Assembly (NCBI GenBank): GCA_017311185.1
Contig: JAESUZ010003089.1
Span: 248,001 to 312,000, forward strand
Source of the DNA: Proteles cristata cristata
Taxonomy: Eukaryota > Chordata > Mammalia > Carnivora > Hyaenidae
Length of the DNA stretch: 64,000 bases
Direction of reading: 5' to 3'
In this document: in pieces, positions 33,417 to 43,800 of the stretch
Numbering within the stretch: the stretch's first letter is position 1
How the letters are laid out: each line of letters starts with the position of its first letter
Program-made: the position numbers and the translations under genes
The notes under the pieces: generated by a model
The model's input: the letters and a program-made list of their open reading frames with translations, nothing else
What the model was told of the DNA's origin: nothing
The model's database searches: none

Positions 33417-33720
33417 CTGCCGGCGCGGCCGTGGGCGGGCCCCTCGCCGAGCCCCCGCTCCCATTGGCCCCGGCCAGGCGCCCCGCCCCGCGCGCCCCGC
33501 CCCCCACGCCCGCCCGCGCTCCCGGCGCCGAGGGAGGACCCACCCCCTGCACGCGCCACCGGCCGGGGTGACTAATCCTCCGGCTGGCTCCCTGCGCCCC
33601 CTCCCCGGCTCATTCAGCCTGCGGGGCGAGGGAAGGTGCCGGACCCGGCGACACGCCCCTGCCCGCGACCGGCAGGGAAGCGCAGGTGTGTGCCCCCCGG
33701 GGCCCGGGGCAGGTCCTTAG

Positions 33721-34346
33721 CTGCCCCCACCCACCCAAAGGTTAGGAGGAAGCCCCTCCCCCAGGGTTTCAGCGTCCGCCGCCCCCTCTCTGGTCTCGGT
33801 CCTTCCTAGGGGGCGGGGTGGTGCTTGACTCCGCTCTTCCGGGGCCTCGGCGCCCCGACCCCTGACTCGGCCCAGCCCGGTGGTGCCGGGTCTTGAGCCG
33901 CAGATGAGCCCCGGCAAGGACCCCGACAGACACCCAGACCCCTCCTTTCCTTGAGCTGAAGGCTTCCAGGAGCTCTCCTGGACGCGCTCCCGGGTGTCAA
34001 GGGTGAGTTCCCGGGGTGGCCTCCGGCCCCTGCCCACCCCTGCCCTGGGGACCCTCGAGGCCAGGCTCCTCCATCCTCCGTAGGGGCGTCGCGCCTCTGC
34101 CGGGGCCCCTGACAATCGTGTGGACGTGTGACAGCAGTGCGGCAATGGCCGGGCTGGACTGCCCACCGCCCCCACTCCCACGCCTTTGGTGAGGCCCGAG
34201 ACTCGTCCGGGTGGTGCCTCCAGAAGTCTGGAAGCTGCTCCCTGCGGGGAGAGGGGTGAGGGCATATGGGGGAGATGAAGGGGTGCTGCTCTCTGAATTC
34301 CCCCCCAAGACACAGAGGGATCCTGGCCAGAAGCTCCAAGACTTCT
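33721..34346. other. ARC upstream flank
   Basis: Unique GC-rich DNA between the promoter and the purine tract. No repeat seen. Confidence 0.4.
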
Positions 34347-34489
34347 GAGAAGAAGGAAGGGGGAAGGGAGGGGAGGGAGGAGGGGAAAGGAAGGAGGAGA
34401 AGGAGGGGGGAGGGAGAGGGAGAAAGAAGGGGAGGAGGAGGAGGGGAGGAGGGGAGGGAGGAGGGGGAGGAAGGAGGAGGAGGAGGAGG
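34347..34489 (+). repeat. 143-nt uninterrupted polypurine tract (GGA/GAA-rich)
   Basis: Every base from 34,347 to 34,489 is A or G, with many GGG runs. It lies about 1 kb upstream of the ARC start and about 40 bp from a CArG box. Such mirror-like purine tracts can form triplex or G-quadruplex structures; that is inference only. Confidence 0.95.
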
Positions 34490-34529
34490 TGGGGGCGGAG
34501 GAGAAGGGGTGCCGGCAGAGAAGCAAACA

Positions 34530-34555
34530 CCATATAAGGAATGGGGCTCCGGAAG
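34530..34555 (-). promoter_or_regulatory. ARC: Serum response element: CArG box CCATATAAGG plus ETS core
   Basis: 34,530-34,539 is a perfect CC(A/T)6GG box and CCGGAAG (ETS core) follows at 34,549-34,555, the arrangement bound by SRF with Elk-type partners. It is about 1.15 kb upstream of the inferred ARC start; a functional SRE at roughly -1.4 kb is known in rodents. Confidence 0.82.
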
Positions 34556-34827
34556 CCGAGATTCCCTCGGGAGGGAGGCCCCTTCTGCTTCCCTGGCAAC
34601 CGTGGTGGGGGAGGGACACCGGTTCTGGGTTACCCCAGGCGGGCTGGTTACGGGTCCCAGGCCCTCCGACGGGCACAGCTAACACCCGCTGCCCACCGCC
34701 AGAGGCCCACAGACACGGCCCGTGAGTGAAGACACCGTAGCCCCCAGCTTCCCAGCCTCTGTCAGACACACAGTGGACACTCGCCCGTGCCGCCACCCCG
34801 CACCCCTCACACACACCCGTCCCCACC

Positions 34828-35008
34828 ACCCACCCACCCCCAGACACACTCATTCCCCCCACCCACCCCCAGACACACTCATTCCCCCCACCCACCCCCA
34901 GACACACTCATTCCCCCCACCCACCCCCCCAGTCACACTCATTCCCCCCTCCCACCTCCCCTCGGGCACACTCATACCCCCACCCACCTCCCCACGGGCA
35001 CACTCATA
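34828..35008 (+). repeat. Minisatellite, about 29-bp unit (CACTCATTCCCCCCACCCAC)
   Basis: Five to six units on CACTCATTCCCCCCACCCACCCCCAGACA-type sequence; the later units are diverged. The C-rich strand is the + strand. Confidence 0.92.
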
Positions 35009-35535
35009 GCCCGCACCTGTCTCCTCATCCTTGCCCAGCCCCCTGTGTCTGACTCACACTCTCTCTGGAATCCCCACTCCCTCCTCCCCCCTGCTCTCCT
35101 GGAAGCCCCCCCCAGCCAATCTGTCTCCTTTCCCTCTCTGAGCCCCCCCAGGTGGGGGGAGAATGTCTCTCTGCAGAAGCTTGCCCCAAATTGCTCTCCT
35201 GGGGTTTCTAATTAGAGGCGAGTGGGTGGGCAGAGAAGGGGGGGTGGAGGGGCAGCGCTGAGTAGGGAGGGGAAGCCGGGCACAGAAGCTGCTAGAACAG
35301 GAATCCCGGGCTGCGGGAGTTCCTGGGAGCGGGAGGAGGCCGCAGGCCCGCATGCGGCCGTGTGTGAGGTGTCCGTGCGGTGGTGGTGAGTGTGGCCCGG
35401 CCCACACGCGTGCCTGGCTGTAGCAGGGGCTGCATGTAGCGCAGAGTGTGTGCATGTCTGGGGTGAGCTGGGGCCCGTGTCTCAGGGCCGTTGTCAGGGA
35501 GGACCCCTGATCGCCGGCTGGGCAGAAACCACTCA

Positions 35536-35551
35536 CGTGTGTGTGTGTGTC

Positions 35552-35582
<31 letters not shown>

Positions 35583-35588
35583 GCATGT
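35536..35588 (+). repeat. (TG)n microsatellite
   Basis: GTGTGTGT run with CTG and ATG interruptions. Confidence 0.95.
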
Positions 35589-38500
35589 AAGTGCAGTGGG
35601 CGTGCCAGAGAGCCAGCACCTGAATGGCCAGTGGCATAAAGACTATGTGGCTCCTGTGACACTCAGGCCCAGGTCTCCTGACCAGCTGGGTGGCCCTGGC
35701 CAGGGCACAGCTCTCTGGGGCTCTGCCCCACGGTGACCTCCAGCCCCGCTGCGCCCCACAGCCCAGCGGCAGGCCTTCCCGCAGACGGGAGCCCAGCCAG
35801 GGCCCAGGGGGTGGGGGGCGGGGGGCTGGGTGAGCACCACCTTTGTAGGGGGGCCCCTCGGCGCCCCCTCTCCCGCAGCCAGACCGGCCTGACATGGGTG
35901 TGAGGGAGCACAGTCCAGGGAAGGGGGTGCTGGCAGGCCACGCGGAGGCTGGGCGGGACCTGCAGGGAGGCCGCGGGCTGCTGGCCGGCACAGGTGACAG
36001 CAACAGCCTCTGCTCGGAACACTTAATCGCCGTCCAATTATCGCTCCAGAAGCCCTCAGCAAACCCCCGCACTGGAGCCTTGGGCTCCACTCTTCCACTG
36101 CTGGCTCCCCGCCTCCTGCCCTGCTCCCTTGAGCCCCTTTCCCCCTCAAGCAGGGGTGAAGGCACAGAGTGCGGGCCTCCACCCCCGCCTCACACAGAGC
36201 AGGGCCAATCAGGGCTGCAGGTTGGGGAGAGGAAGGGGGAGGGGTAAGCTGCACAGGGAGGGAAAGAGAGCCTGCCCCCCCCCAGCCAAGCTGGCCAGCT
36301 GCTCCTTGAAACTGCCTTAGAAGGAGGGGGCTCCGTGGGGCAGGGAGGTCTGCCCAACACTGGATCCAGGCAGCAACAGCCCTCCCCCCACCCCCCCAGC
36401 CGTCCCCCATTCAGCCCGCTTGGGGATCCAACCTTCCACTAGGGTTCGAGGCTCCCAGGCCCTAGTGTGGTGTGTGATGCTAAGATGTCTATTTCAAGGT
36501 GAGGTCTCCCCCCCAAAGTCACAGCCTCAGGGAGCTACACCCCCCACTGCACCCCAAACAGCTGGGGCCTCTGCTGGCCCTGCCTTCCTCTGGCTGCTCT
36601 GTGACCCACTCCTCTCCTCTAGGGGACCCCCCCCCGGGTGCTGGCAGGTAATCCCCATCAGGACTGTCAGGCTGCAGGTGCCCTGGGGACTGCCCTCCCC
36701 TCCAATCTTGCCAGGAGTCTCCTGGGGCGACAGCCTCTGACAGCACTTAGCACCTGGGGTGTGGGGTGTGAGCACTGGCTCCTTTGGGGGCTTTCCGGCA
36801 CTCACTCCAGCTGATCATCCATCATCGCCACCCCTTCTGGGCCTCTGCTGGGGACCAGCCCTGTGGCCCCATCCTAGTCCAGGAGAAGCCGGCGGCTGGG
36901 GGCTGGGCTGGCTACCGCTCCCCTGGCCACTCCCTGGCCTGTGGTCCCTCCTGGGTCCTGTGGCCTCGCCGCACATGCCACCAGAGCGGGTGGAGCCTGG
37001 AGGGAAGGCCAGGCCCATCCTGATTGCCCGGAGCCCCTGCAGGCCCAGCGCCTCCACCGGCACCTCCCCAGGAGGGGGGAGGGGAAGGGGCTCTGCTCTG
37101 CTGCTCCTTCTCCGTCTCCCAGGCAGCACTGGGGTGGGGATGTCTGCCCGGGGTGACTGCACAGGCCCCAGCGATGTGGGGTGGGATGTGGGGGGAGCAG
37201 CTGGCAGGAGGGCCTGGGGTTTGAGCCCATCACCTGGGTCCTGCCCTCCCCCTCCCTGGACCTCTCGCCTGGAAGGGGTGGGGGGCAGGGAGTCAGGGCC
37301 AGGCCGGGGACACAGCGCGTTAGAGGTGAGATTGGGCCAAGGTCAAAGAGGAAGAAAGGGTGGTGGGTGGAGGGGCAGGTTGCCGGGGCCCCAGGATAGC
37401 GGGAGGGACACGCTCCATTTCACTTCTCAAGGAGACTTTCTTCCATGTTTTCACAGATGTTCCAAGAGGTGGGGGCACCTGCAAATGAGGGGGGTCCCTA
37501 GGCCGCACCTGCCTGATGCACCTGCCACAGCAGGAGCAGCGAGCGACCCCCGGAGGCCCCGGCAGCTGGGGGCAGGGGTGTCAGGAGACCCCGCAGTGCA
37601 GGGCACGTGCCTTGAGAGACCTGACGGGGGTGCTGAGCGCTGGGAAGGGGGGCACGGAAACCCAGTTGTCTGAGTGAGCTCCCAGAACCCAGGGAACATT
37701 TCCTTTCCGATCCTCCCCCCACCCCTTCCAAACTTCCTCTTCTCTGCGGTTTGGCAGGGTGTGCCTGCTGCGTCCTGTCCCTGGAACAGGCAGCCTGTTC
37801 TGGGCCCCCACACACCAGACCCTCTCCCCCTCCCTCCTTCCTGCCTCCTGTCTCAGTGCCTCCCTCCCCATCCAGGCTCCTCCAAGGACAAGTTTTGTAT
37901 TTTTCCGACGATGCTGGCACCCCGTGTCCTGCAGGCGGCTTCCCCTCCGGCCTGGAGGTCAGGCCCCCGAGCTGCAGTCCAGCCGCACCACCGCCCTCGG
38001 CCTGTCCAGACGGAGAAGGCAGGGCCCAGAGAGGGCATGGACTTGTCCAAGCTCTACAGCGAGGGAGCTGAGCCAGGGTGCCCTGGTGAGGGCGTGCAGG
38101 ACAGGCTGCGGGCTCCTGGGGGCGCTCTCGAGCTCAGTCTGCGCCCTGTGCAACCGTGGGTAAGTCCTCGTAAGTAAGTCATCTCAGCCCTGCCCCTTCC
38201 TGGCATCAGCACCCTCCTCCGGAAAGAACCTTTGCCCTTCCAGCCATGGGGGCGAGAACAGTCCCCAAGCCAGACAAGGAGGCGCTGAGCAAGGTGGGGC
38301 ACAGGAAGTACAGATTGGCCCTAAAATGAGCAGTTGTCACGACCGCCATGCAGGTCCTGGAGGCACGGGCTGCATGTGGCCCCTGTGAACTGCAAGCACC
38401 GGCAGGTGGTGCCTCTGCCCTTCAAGGAGCAGCCCGTGGCCTCCAGGGGTCAGGCTGGCCCCCTGTGACCCACCACAGGACAGGAGGAGGGGGGATGCCG

Positions 38501-39135
38501 TTGTGGCATCGAGGGTGGGGTCCTTGGCATCCCCACCCAGGAGGCAGGTGTGCGGGGTGGGAGCCCGGACAGGGAGCTGGGCCCAGGACATGCTCCATGC
38601 GCGCTGGCCACCATGTCTCCACCCACACGGCGTCTGGATCTAAAATGTCCCCTTGGCCCGGCAGGTGCCGTTGGCTGGGTCTGAAATTCCGCAGAGCCCC
38701 AGACAGACTGGGCACCTGCCTCCTCACACCACTTCTCCTGGGGGCACCTTGTGGCTCCTCTGTCCCCACCGCTGTCCTTGTCCCATAGTGGGCAGACTGT
38801 AATAAATGGTGGCCGAGGCTGGCGGCTTCGGCGGCTTGAGGCTGATGGCAATGGTGGGTGGGAAGGAGGGGGAGGCTGGACCTGTGGCCGCTCTGTTCCT
38901 CCAGCAGGAATGTCCCATCCAACCGACCACACATCACCCCTGGTTCAAATGACAAAGGCCTATCCAGTTTTAAACCCTAAGCATAAAATTCAGCATGGTT
39001 TTACGTGTTGTCTAATTCTGAACCCACGGTCACTGCCTCCAGGAAGTCTTCCCAGCCTCTTAGCGCTGTGTTAACAGAGTCTTTTGTAAGCTGGCCCCGC
39101 CTTGTTCATGCCCACCTCAGAGCCCCCGAGCACTG
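35589..39135. other. SINE-free ARC upstream flank
   Basis: No gene. A candidate conserved non-coding stretch lies at about 36,025-36,055 (ACTTAATCGCCGTCCAATTATCG is its AT-rich core). A MIR-like relic may lie near 37,990-38,080. Confidence 0.4.
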
Positions 39136-39220
39136 TCTTAGTGTGTGTCAGGTGAGTGTGAGTGTGTGCACGTGCACATTTGTGTGTGGTGTGTAAGTGT
39201 GTATGTGTGTGCGTCTGTGC
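39136..39220 (+). repeat. Degenerate TG-rich simple repeat
   Basis: GTGTGTGTCAGGTGAGTGTG-type sequence, interrupted. Confidence 0.85.
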
Positions 39221-39985
39221 CTTCCTGGTCTTCTGTCCAGCAAAGCCGTGCCCTTGCTGACGGCGTCAGGCTCTGATGCTCTGGGCACCTGAGGGGACGA
39301 GACCAACCTGGGTCCTGCCCTGAGGAGACTCTGGTCCAAGTTCCCCAACACCCCAGATGTTTTGGGGGCAGCAGCCCAGAGGCTCCCTGAAGGGTGGGGA
39401 GAGCTGGAGGGTGACCAGGGGTGGGCTGGGTGCAGGGCAGGGGGGAACGGGGCCCTGCTGGGTTCTGTCCCCTCCAGGGGCAAAGCTGGAGGGGAGCGGG
39501 ACTAGACAGGGGGCGTGTCTGAAGGTGGGGACCAAGGCCACTGACCTGGGTCTGTGTCTGCAGGGAGGACGAGCAGGGGCAGGTGGTAGAGAGCCAAGCA
39601 GAGGGTGGGTAGGGCCTGGGAAGAGCCAGGGGCCCGGTGTCCTGGCGGTCCCGGCTGGGAGCACTGTGCGGACTCACTCAGCAGGAGCAGCTGGGGCCCA
39701 CCCGTGGGGGTTGCAGCCCGCGGCCGCCCCCTCCTCTCTGCCCCACTGGGCCCCCAGCCAGGCTGTGCCTCCCGCGCCGCCTCCCTGGACGCCCGGAGGA
39801 CTCGGATCAGATCGTGCAGCCGGAGCCCCAAGCGTGGCCGGCCCAGCCAGGATGGGGGCTGCTGCCAGCTGGCCCTGGCCAGACACCCCCGGAGCTGGGG
39901 GCTCAGGACGCCCAGGGAGGGGAGGTGGCCAACTTTCCTGCTGTTCTGTCATCCCCATTTAGATCCGTCCCCAGCACAGCGCACA

Positions 39986-40052
39986 CTTCCGGTGCCTTAG
40001 AAGGAGCTGGCTGAGAATAGCTCAGTGTGACGCAGGGAGGAGCTCCCCACGC
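39986..40052 (-). promoter_or_regulatory. ARC: Synaptic activity-responsive element (SARE) of ARC
   Basis: On the ARC strand the order is an EGR-like GCGTGGG (40,052-40,046), CRE-type TGCGTCA (40,034-40,028), MEF2-like CTATTCTCAG (40,020-40,011), CArG-like CCTTCTAAGG (40,004-39,995) and ETS core CCGGAAGT (39,993-39,986). It is about 6.6 kb upstream of the inferred start. This CREB-MEF2-SRF order at about -7 kb is that of the known ARC SARE, which alone confers synaptic-activity induction in rodents. The CArG box has one substitution from strict consensus. The sequence resembles the rodent SARE as I remember it, but I could not align it. Confidence 0.82.
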
Positions 40053-43000
40053 AGGCTCTGCGCCACGCCTGCGCCACGCCTGCACCACCGAGGGGCTGTC
40101 CCGGAGGGACCCCGCCCTGCGCCAGCCCCCTGCCCGAAATAGGGAAGGGGCTTGGGGTCCCCTCTGCGTCCTGTCTGCTAGCTCCTCCCTCGGGGCTGGG
40201 GGCTGGGCCCCTGCCCTTCACAGCTGTCACCTCTGCCAGGGACACCTTGTCCAGGTGAGGCGTCTCTCCCAGGTCCTGACCTGGATGTCCGCCAGCTGCC
40301 GACCCCGCTCAGCTGTAGGCCCCACTGAGCCCCATGCTGGCACCTTTCCCTGTTCCTGCTTCATGGGCGTGGGCACCGCCTGGTCTGCCGCAGGCCTCAG
40401 GGGTGCCAGGCGTGAGCCACGATGATCCTTGGCCCTCGGGGACCCAGTGTCGCCCGGGCCAAAGCCTCCTGGGCGGCCAGATGTGAACTTGTCGTCTCCC
40501 CTGCCGTGAGGGGCTGCTGCACAGCGGTGCCCCGATGGCACCTGGCTCCGGGCCCCAGGCCGTGCTCTGCTGTCGCCATCCTGCAGCTCCTCTGAACTTT
40601 GAACAAAAGGCCCTTATGTCCACCTGGCCGTGGACCCCAGCAATTATGTGGCCACCGTCCTGGGGGCAGGGGTCCACTGTCCGTAATCTCTCTGGAAAGA
40701 CGGTGGACACAGATCACGCGGGAGAAGGGGAGCCACGCGTAAGCTGCACATCTCGAGGAGCCCTGAGATAGCTGGGGGGGTGGGCGGGGTGTCGGGGACC
40801 CTGCCGGGGTCCCGGTGCTACTGTCATTGCCATCTGTCACCATGCAGGTTGGGACTGAGCAACCCCGGATGCCCTCTGAGCCTCGGCCTCTTTAGCTGAC
40901 GTGCGTGTCACTCTGCAGAGGCTCATCATGGGTGACGGACCCCAAGGCGGGTCTGTGGCCACAGGACACCTGGCGGCATGTCCGGTTCACAGCCCACAGC
41001 CCTGATCTACGTTCTTGGTCTTAAGCCCCATGTCCGGGACATGTCCCTGGGGGGTTGGGGGGTGAGGAGTGGGAAGGATGGGGAACAACCTCAGGAAGCC
41101 ACCCCCAGGGGCAGGGGACACAGGACAGAGGGGCTGGGGGAGGGGCTCTGAGGTGGGACACGACCTCTCTACCATCTGTGGGCACCGTGAGCCCTCCTGG
41201 CCGAGACTGGCCGAGGCTGCGGAGTTCCGCTGGGAAGTGGGGGGGCGGGGGGGGGAGGGGCGGTGGGCTCCTCCCACCACTGCTGGACAGGACCCGCCCC
41301 CGTCCCTTCCTGCCTCTGCCAGTTAGGGCTCCAGGCTGCTGTCCAATGTCCTGAAAGTCAGGACGTGTCCACGGTTACTGAGGAATTGGTGCCCCGTGCA
41401 GACCATAACAGATGTCCACAGCCTCGTCCCCGAGTTTCTTCCCCTTCACGGGTTCACTTAGGTCTCTTCCAAGCACACTCTCGGAGCGCTGGCCAGAGTG
41501 GGGATGGTAGAAGGGCAGCAGAAGGCGGGCCCGGGACAAGGACCAGGCGTGGAGGGCAGGCTGGCTGGGTGCTCGGGCTGGTTGGGCCACAGTGAGGACG
41601 AGGGGAGCCAGCCATCCTGGGGGGTCGCTGCCACCCAGCATCCCGGAGCAAGCCTGTGCCCTGCCCCCATGCTGGCCCCCTGAAGACTGCCCCTTGGGCA
41701 GGTGTCCCCGTGGGAGGTGCCGTGCTTGCCCCCTGCCTGGAGATGGGGGGGCTCTGGCGCCCATCAGGTCTTGAATGGAAGCAGCGGTGGGGTCTAGGCC
41801 TCTTCCCACTGCATCCCTCTTTCCCAGACCCATGGCCGCCCTTGCCCTCTGCTCTGGCTTCCTCCTCTGTCCCTGACCGGGCCACCTGCATCCAGGCCCA
41901 TCCAAGTCCTGGACGCCACCTGCCGGCTGTGTGCCTGCCTAGCACGCTCTCTGGCCTCCCCTCCCCGCCATGCCCTCTCCCTCTGCTGCGCTCCCATTTC
42001 TCTGCCTGCAGGCCTGATGCTCACTGGCCTGGCCCCTCAGACCCCCCGCAGATAGCAGTCCCCGTTGCTACCTTCCTTGCTCTACCCCAGAAGGAGGCCA
42101 GGCCCTCCCTGCATAGGCTGGGGTTGGGGACAAACCACTAGGCGAGAGGAGAAGGAGCGGGTGAGAAGGAGGGTCCTGGATGTGGCCCCTGGGGGCTGTT
42201 GTCTGACCCCCAACCCTGGAGGTCAGGGTGAGAGTACAGAGCCCATTGGGGATGCCCACCACCTACTGCAGCTTCATCTCACCACACCCACACCCACACA
42301 CATGCCCGCTCAGAGCTGGGAAACGGGGGCCCTTTTGCCTAGCAGCCCCCCACACCTTGCCCCCCATAGGCTTCTGCAGGCCCCCAGATCCACTCCTGCA
42401 AGGGCCCAGAACACCCCCCACCCTTCACTTCCAAAACCTTTGCCAAAGCCATGTCCTCCTGCCCAGGGGTGACAGCGGGGCACACTGAGGCCGTGGGAGG
42501 TATGAACCAGGCCCTTGCCTCCCCCTTCACAGAGGGATATTCACCCACCTACTCCAGAACCCTCGGGCTGTTCCCAGGGCCGTGTGTGTCCCCCACAGGT
42601 GGGGCCTGGGGTCTGGGAATCCCAGGAGCCTAGGGAGGAAGTCAGACACCCCCAGACACTGGTCTCAGCCTGAGAAGTCAGACTCCCAGTGCCTGAGGCA
42701 GACGGTATGATTCTGGGAATGAAGCAGACAAGGGGTTCCCCTCCCTGGGCACCACCTGGCCCACCACCCCCTCCCAGGCCAGAGATGGACGGCCGAGGTG
42801 TGCCCACCATTCGAGCAGAGGCCTCAACTGCGGGCTTCGCGGTACATGGCCCCATTTCCATAGGACAAGCTGCTGGGGGCGCTGCCAAGCCACTGACCCC
42901 CAGCTGGAAACGCCCCTGATTTATAGCCCAAGCGCCACACAATGAAAGCACATCCCCTGAACCCAGTGGATGCTGCCTTTTTCTACATAAAAATAAAATG

Positions 43001-43315
43001 TCATGACAGGAGCCCACAAGGACCTCAGTGTCAAGTTGAGAGTGAGCCCGGAGAGGTGGGAGGAGGTGTCTGGAGAGCCATCCCACAGACCTGCAGGCTC
43101 GCTGCCTGTGCCGGGAGCAGTGTGGCCATGACCCGATACCACCCTCGGTAAGAGGTGCTCCCACCAGACCCGTGGGGAGAGGCCCAGGGCCGTGCCACAG
43201 CCTCCCCGGAGGACACACGTAAGAGAATGAGTCACTTCCCCTGCCAGCCCACGTCTGGGGCGGTTAAACCTGTGGACAGTTGTCTGAGCCAGTCCTGGAA
43301 AAAGTTCTCAATCCA
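40053..43315. other. No recognised gene
   Basis: GC-rich unique DNA. A short tandem phrase CGCCACGCCTG occurs at about 40,070-40,085. No SINE or LINE. Confidence 0.4.
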
Positions 43316-43800
43316 CTCAGAGCCTGATATCACCATTATCATCTATCACCCATGGCCTTCACCTGGCCAACATCTTCACCACTCACACCAAAACCAAATG
43401 CTCCTCCTTCACTACATCCCCTTTGACATCACAATGATCACCATCATCTCCATCACCACCACCACCAGCATCACCAGCATCACTATTATCACCATCACCA
43501 CCATCATCATCATCTCCATCACCATAATCTCAATCACCATCATCATCATCTCCAACATCATCACCATCATTATCAGCACCATCACCACCAGCATCACTAT
43601 TATCAGCATCATCATCTCCATCACCATAATCTCAATCACCATCATCATCATCTCCATCATCACCACCACCACCAGCATCACTATCACCACCAGCATCACC
43701 ATCATCATCATCTCCATCAAAACCATCTTCCTCATCACCTTCAACACCACTATCAGGATTACCATTATCATTACTACATTAGCAACGTCATCGTGATCAT
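43316..43800 (+). repeat. (ATC/ACC/ATT)n trinucleotide repeat region
   Basis: About 480 bp of ATCACC/ATCATC triplets, with decayed ATC-rich sequence continuing to about 44,000. An open frame through it encodes only Ile/Thr/Ser repeats and is not a gene. CATCACCATCAT-type phrases recur in a higher-order pattern (ATCTCCATCACCATAATCTC twice, about 105 bp apart). Confidence 0.95.

Larger units (their letters stand above)
33050..33720. promoter_or_regulatory. ARC: CpG-rich ARC promoter region
   Basis: Dense CpG (GGCGGCGGCGGCGCAGCGCG and similar) across the 5' end of the CDS, 5' UTR and core promoter. A TGACTAAT AP-1-like site lies at 33,569-33,576. Confidence 0.75.

Noticed and set aside
33203..33559. 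In-frame 119-codon N-terminal extension of ARC
   Set aside because: It crosses the TATA-like box and inferred start site, and known ARC begins at MELDHMTSGG. The extension is Arg/Gly/Pro low-complexity.
34828..35008. CRISPR-like array reading of the 29-bp repeats
   Set aside because: Eukaryotic DNA, units abut without unique spacers, and there are no cas genes. It is a minisatellite.
43155..43796. 213-codon frame of Ile/Thr/Ser repeats
   Set aside because: Direct reading of the ATC triplet repeat.
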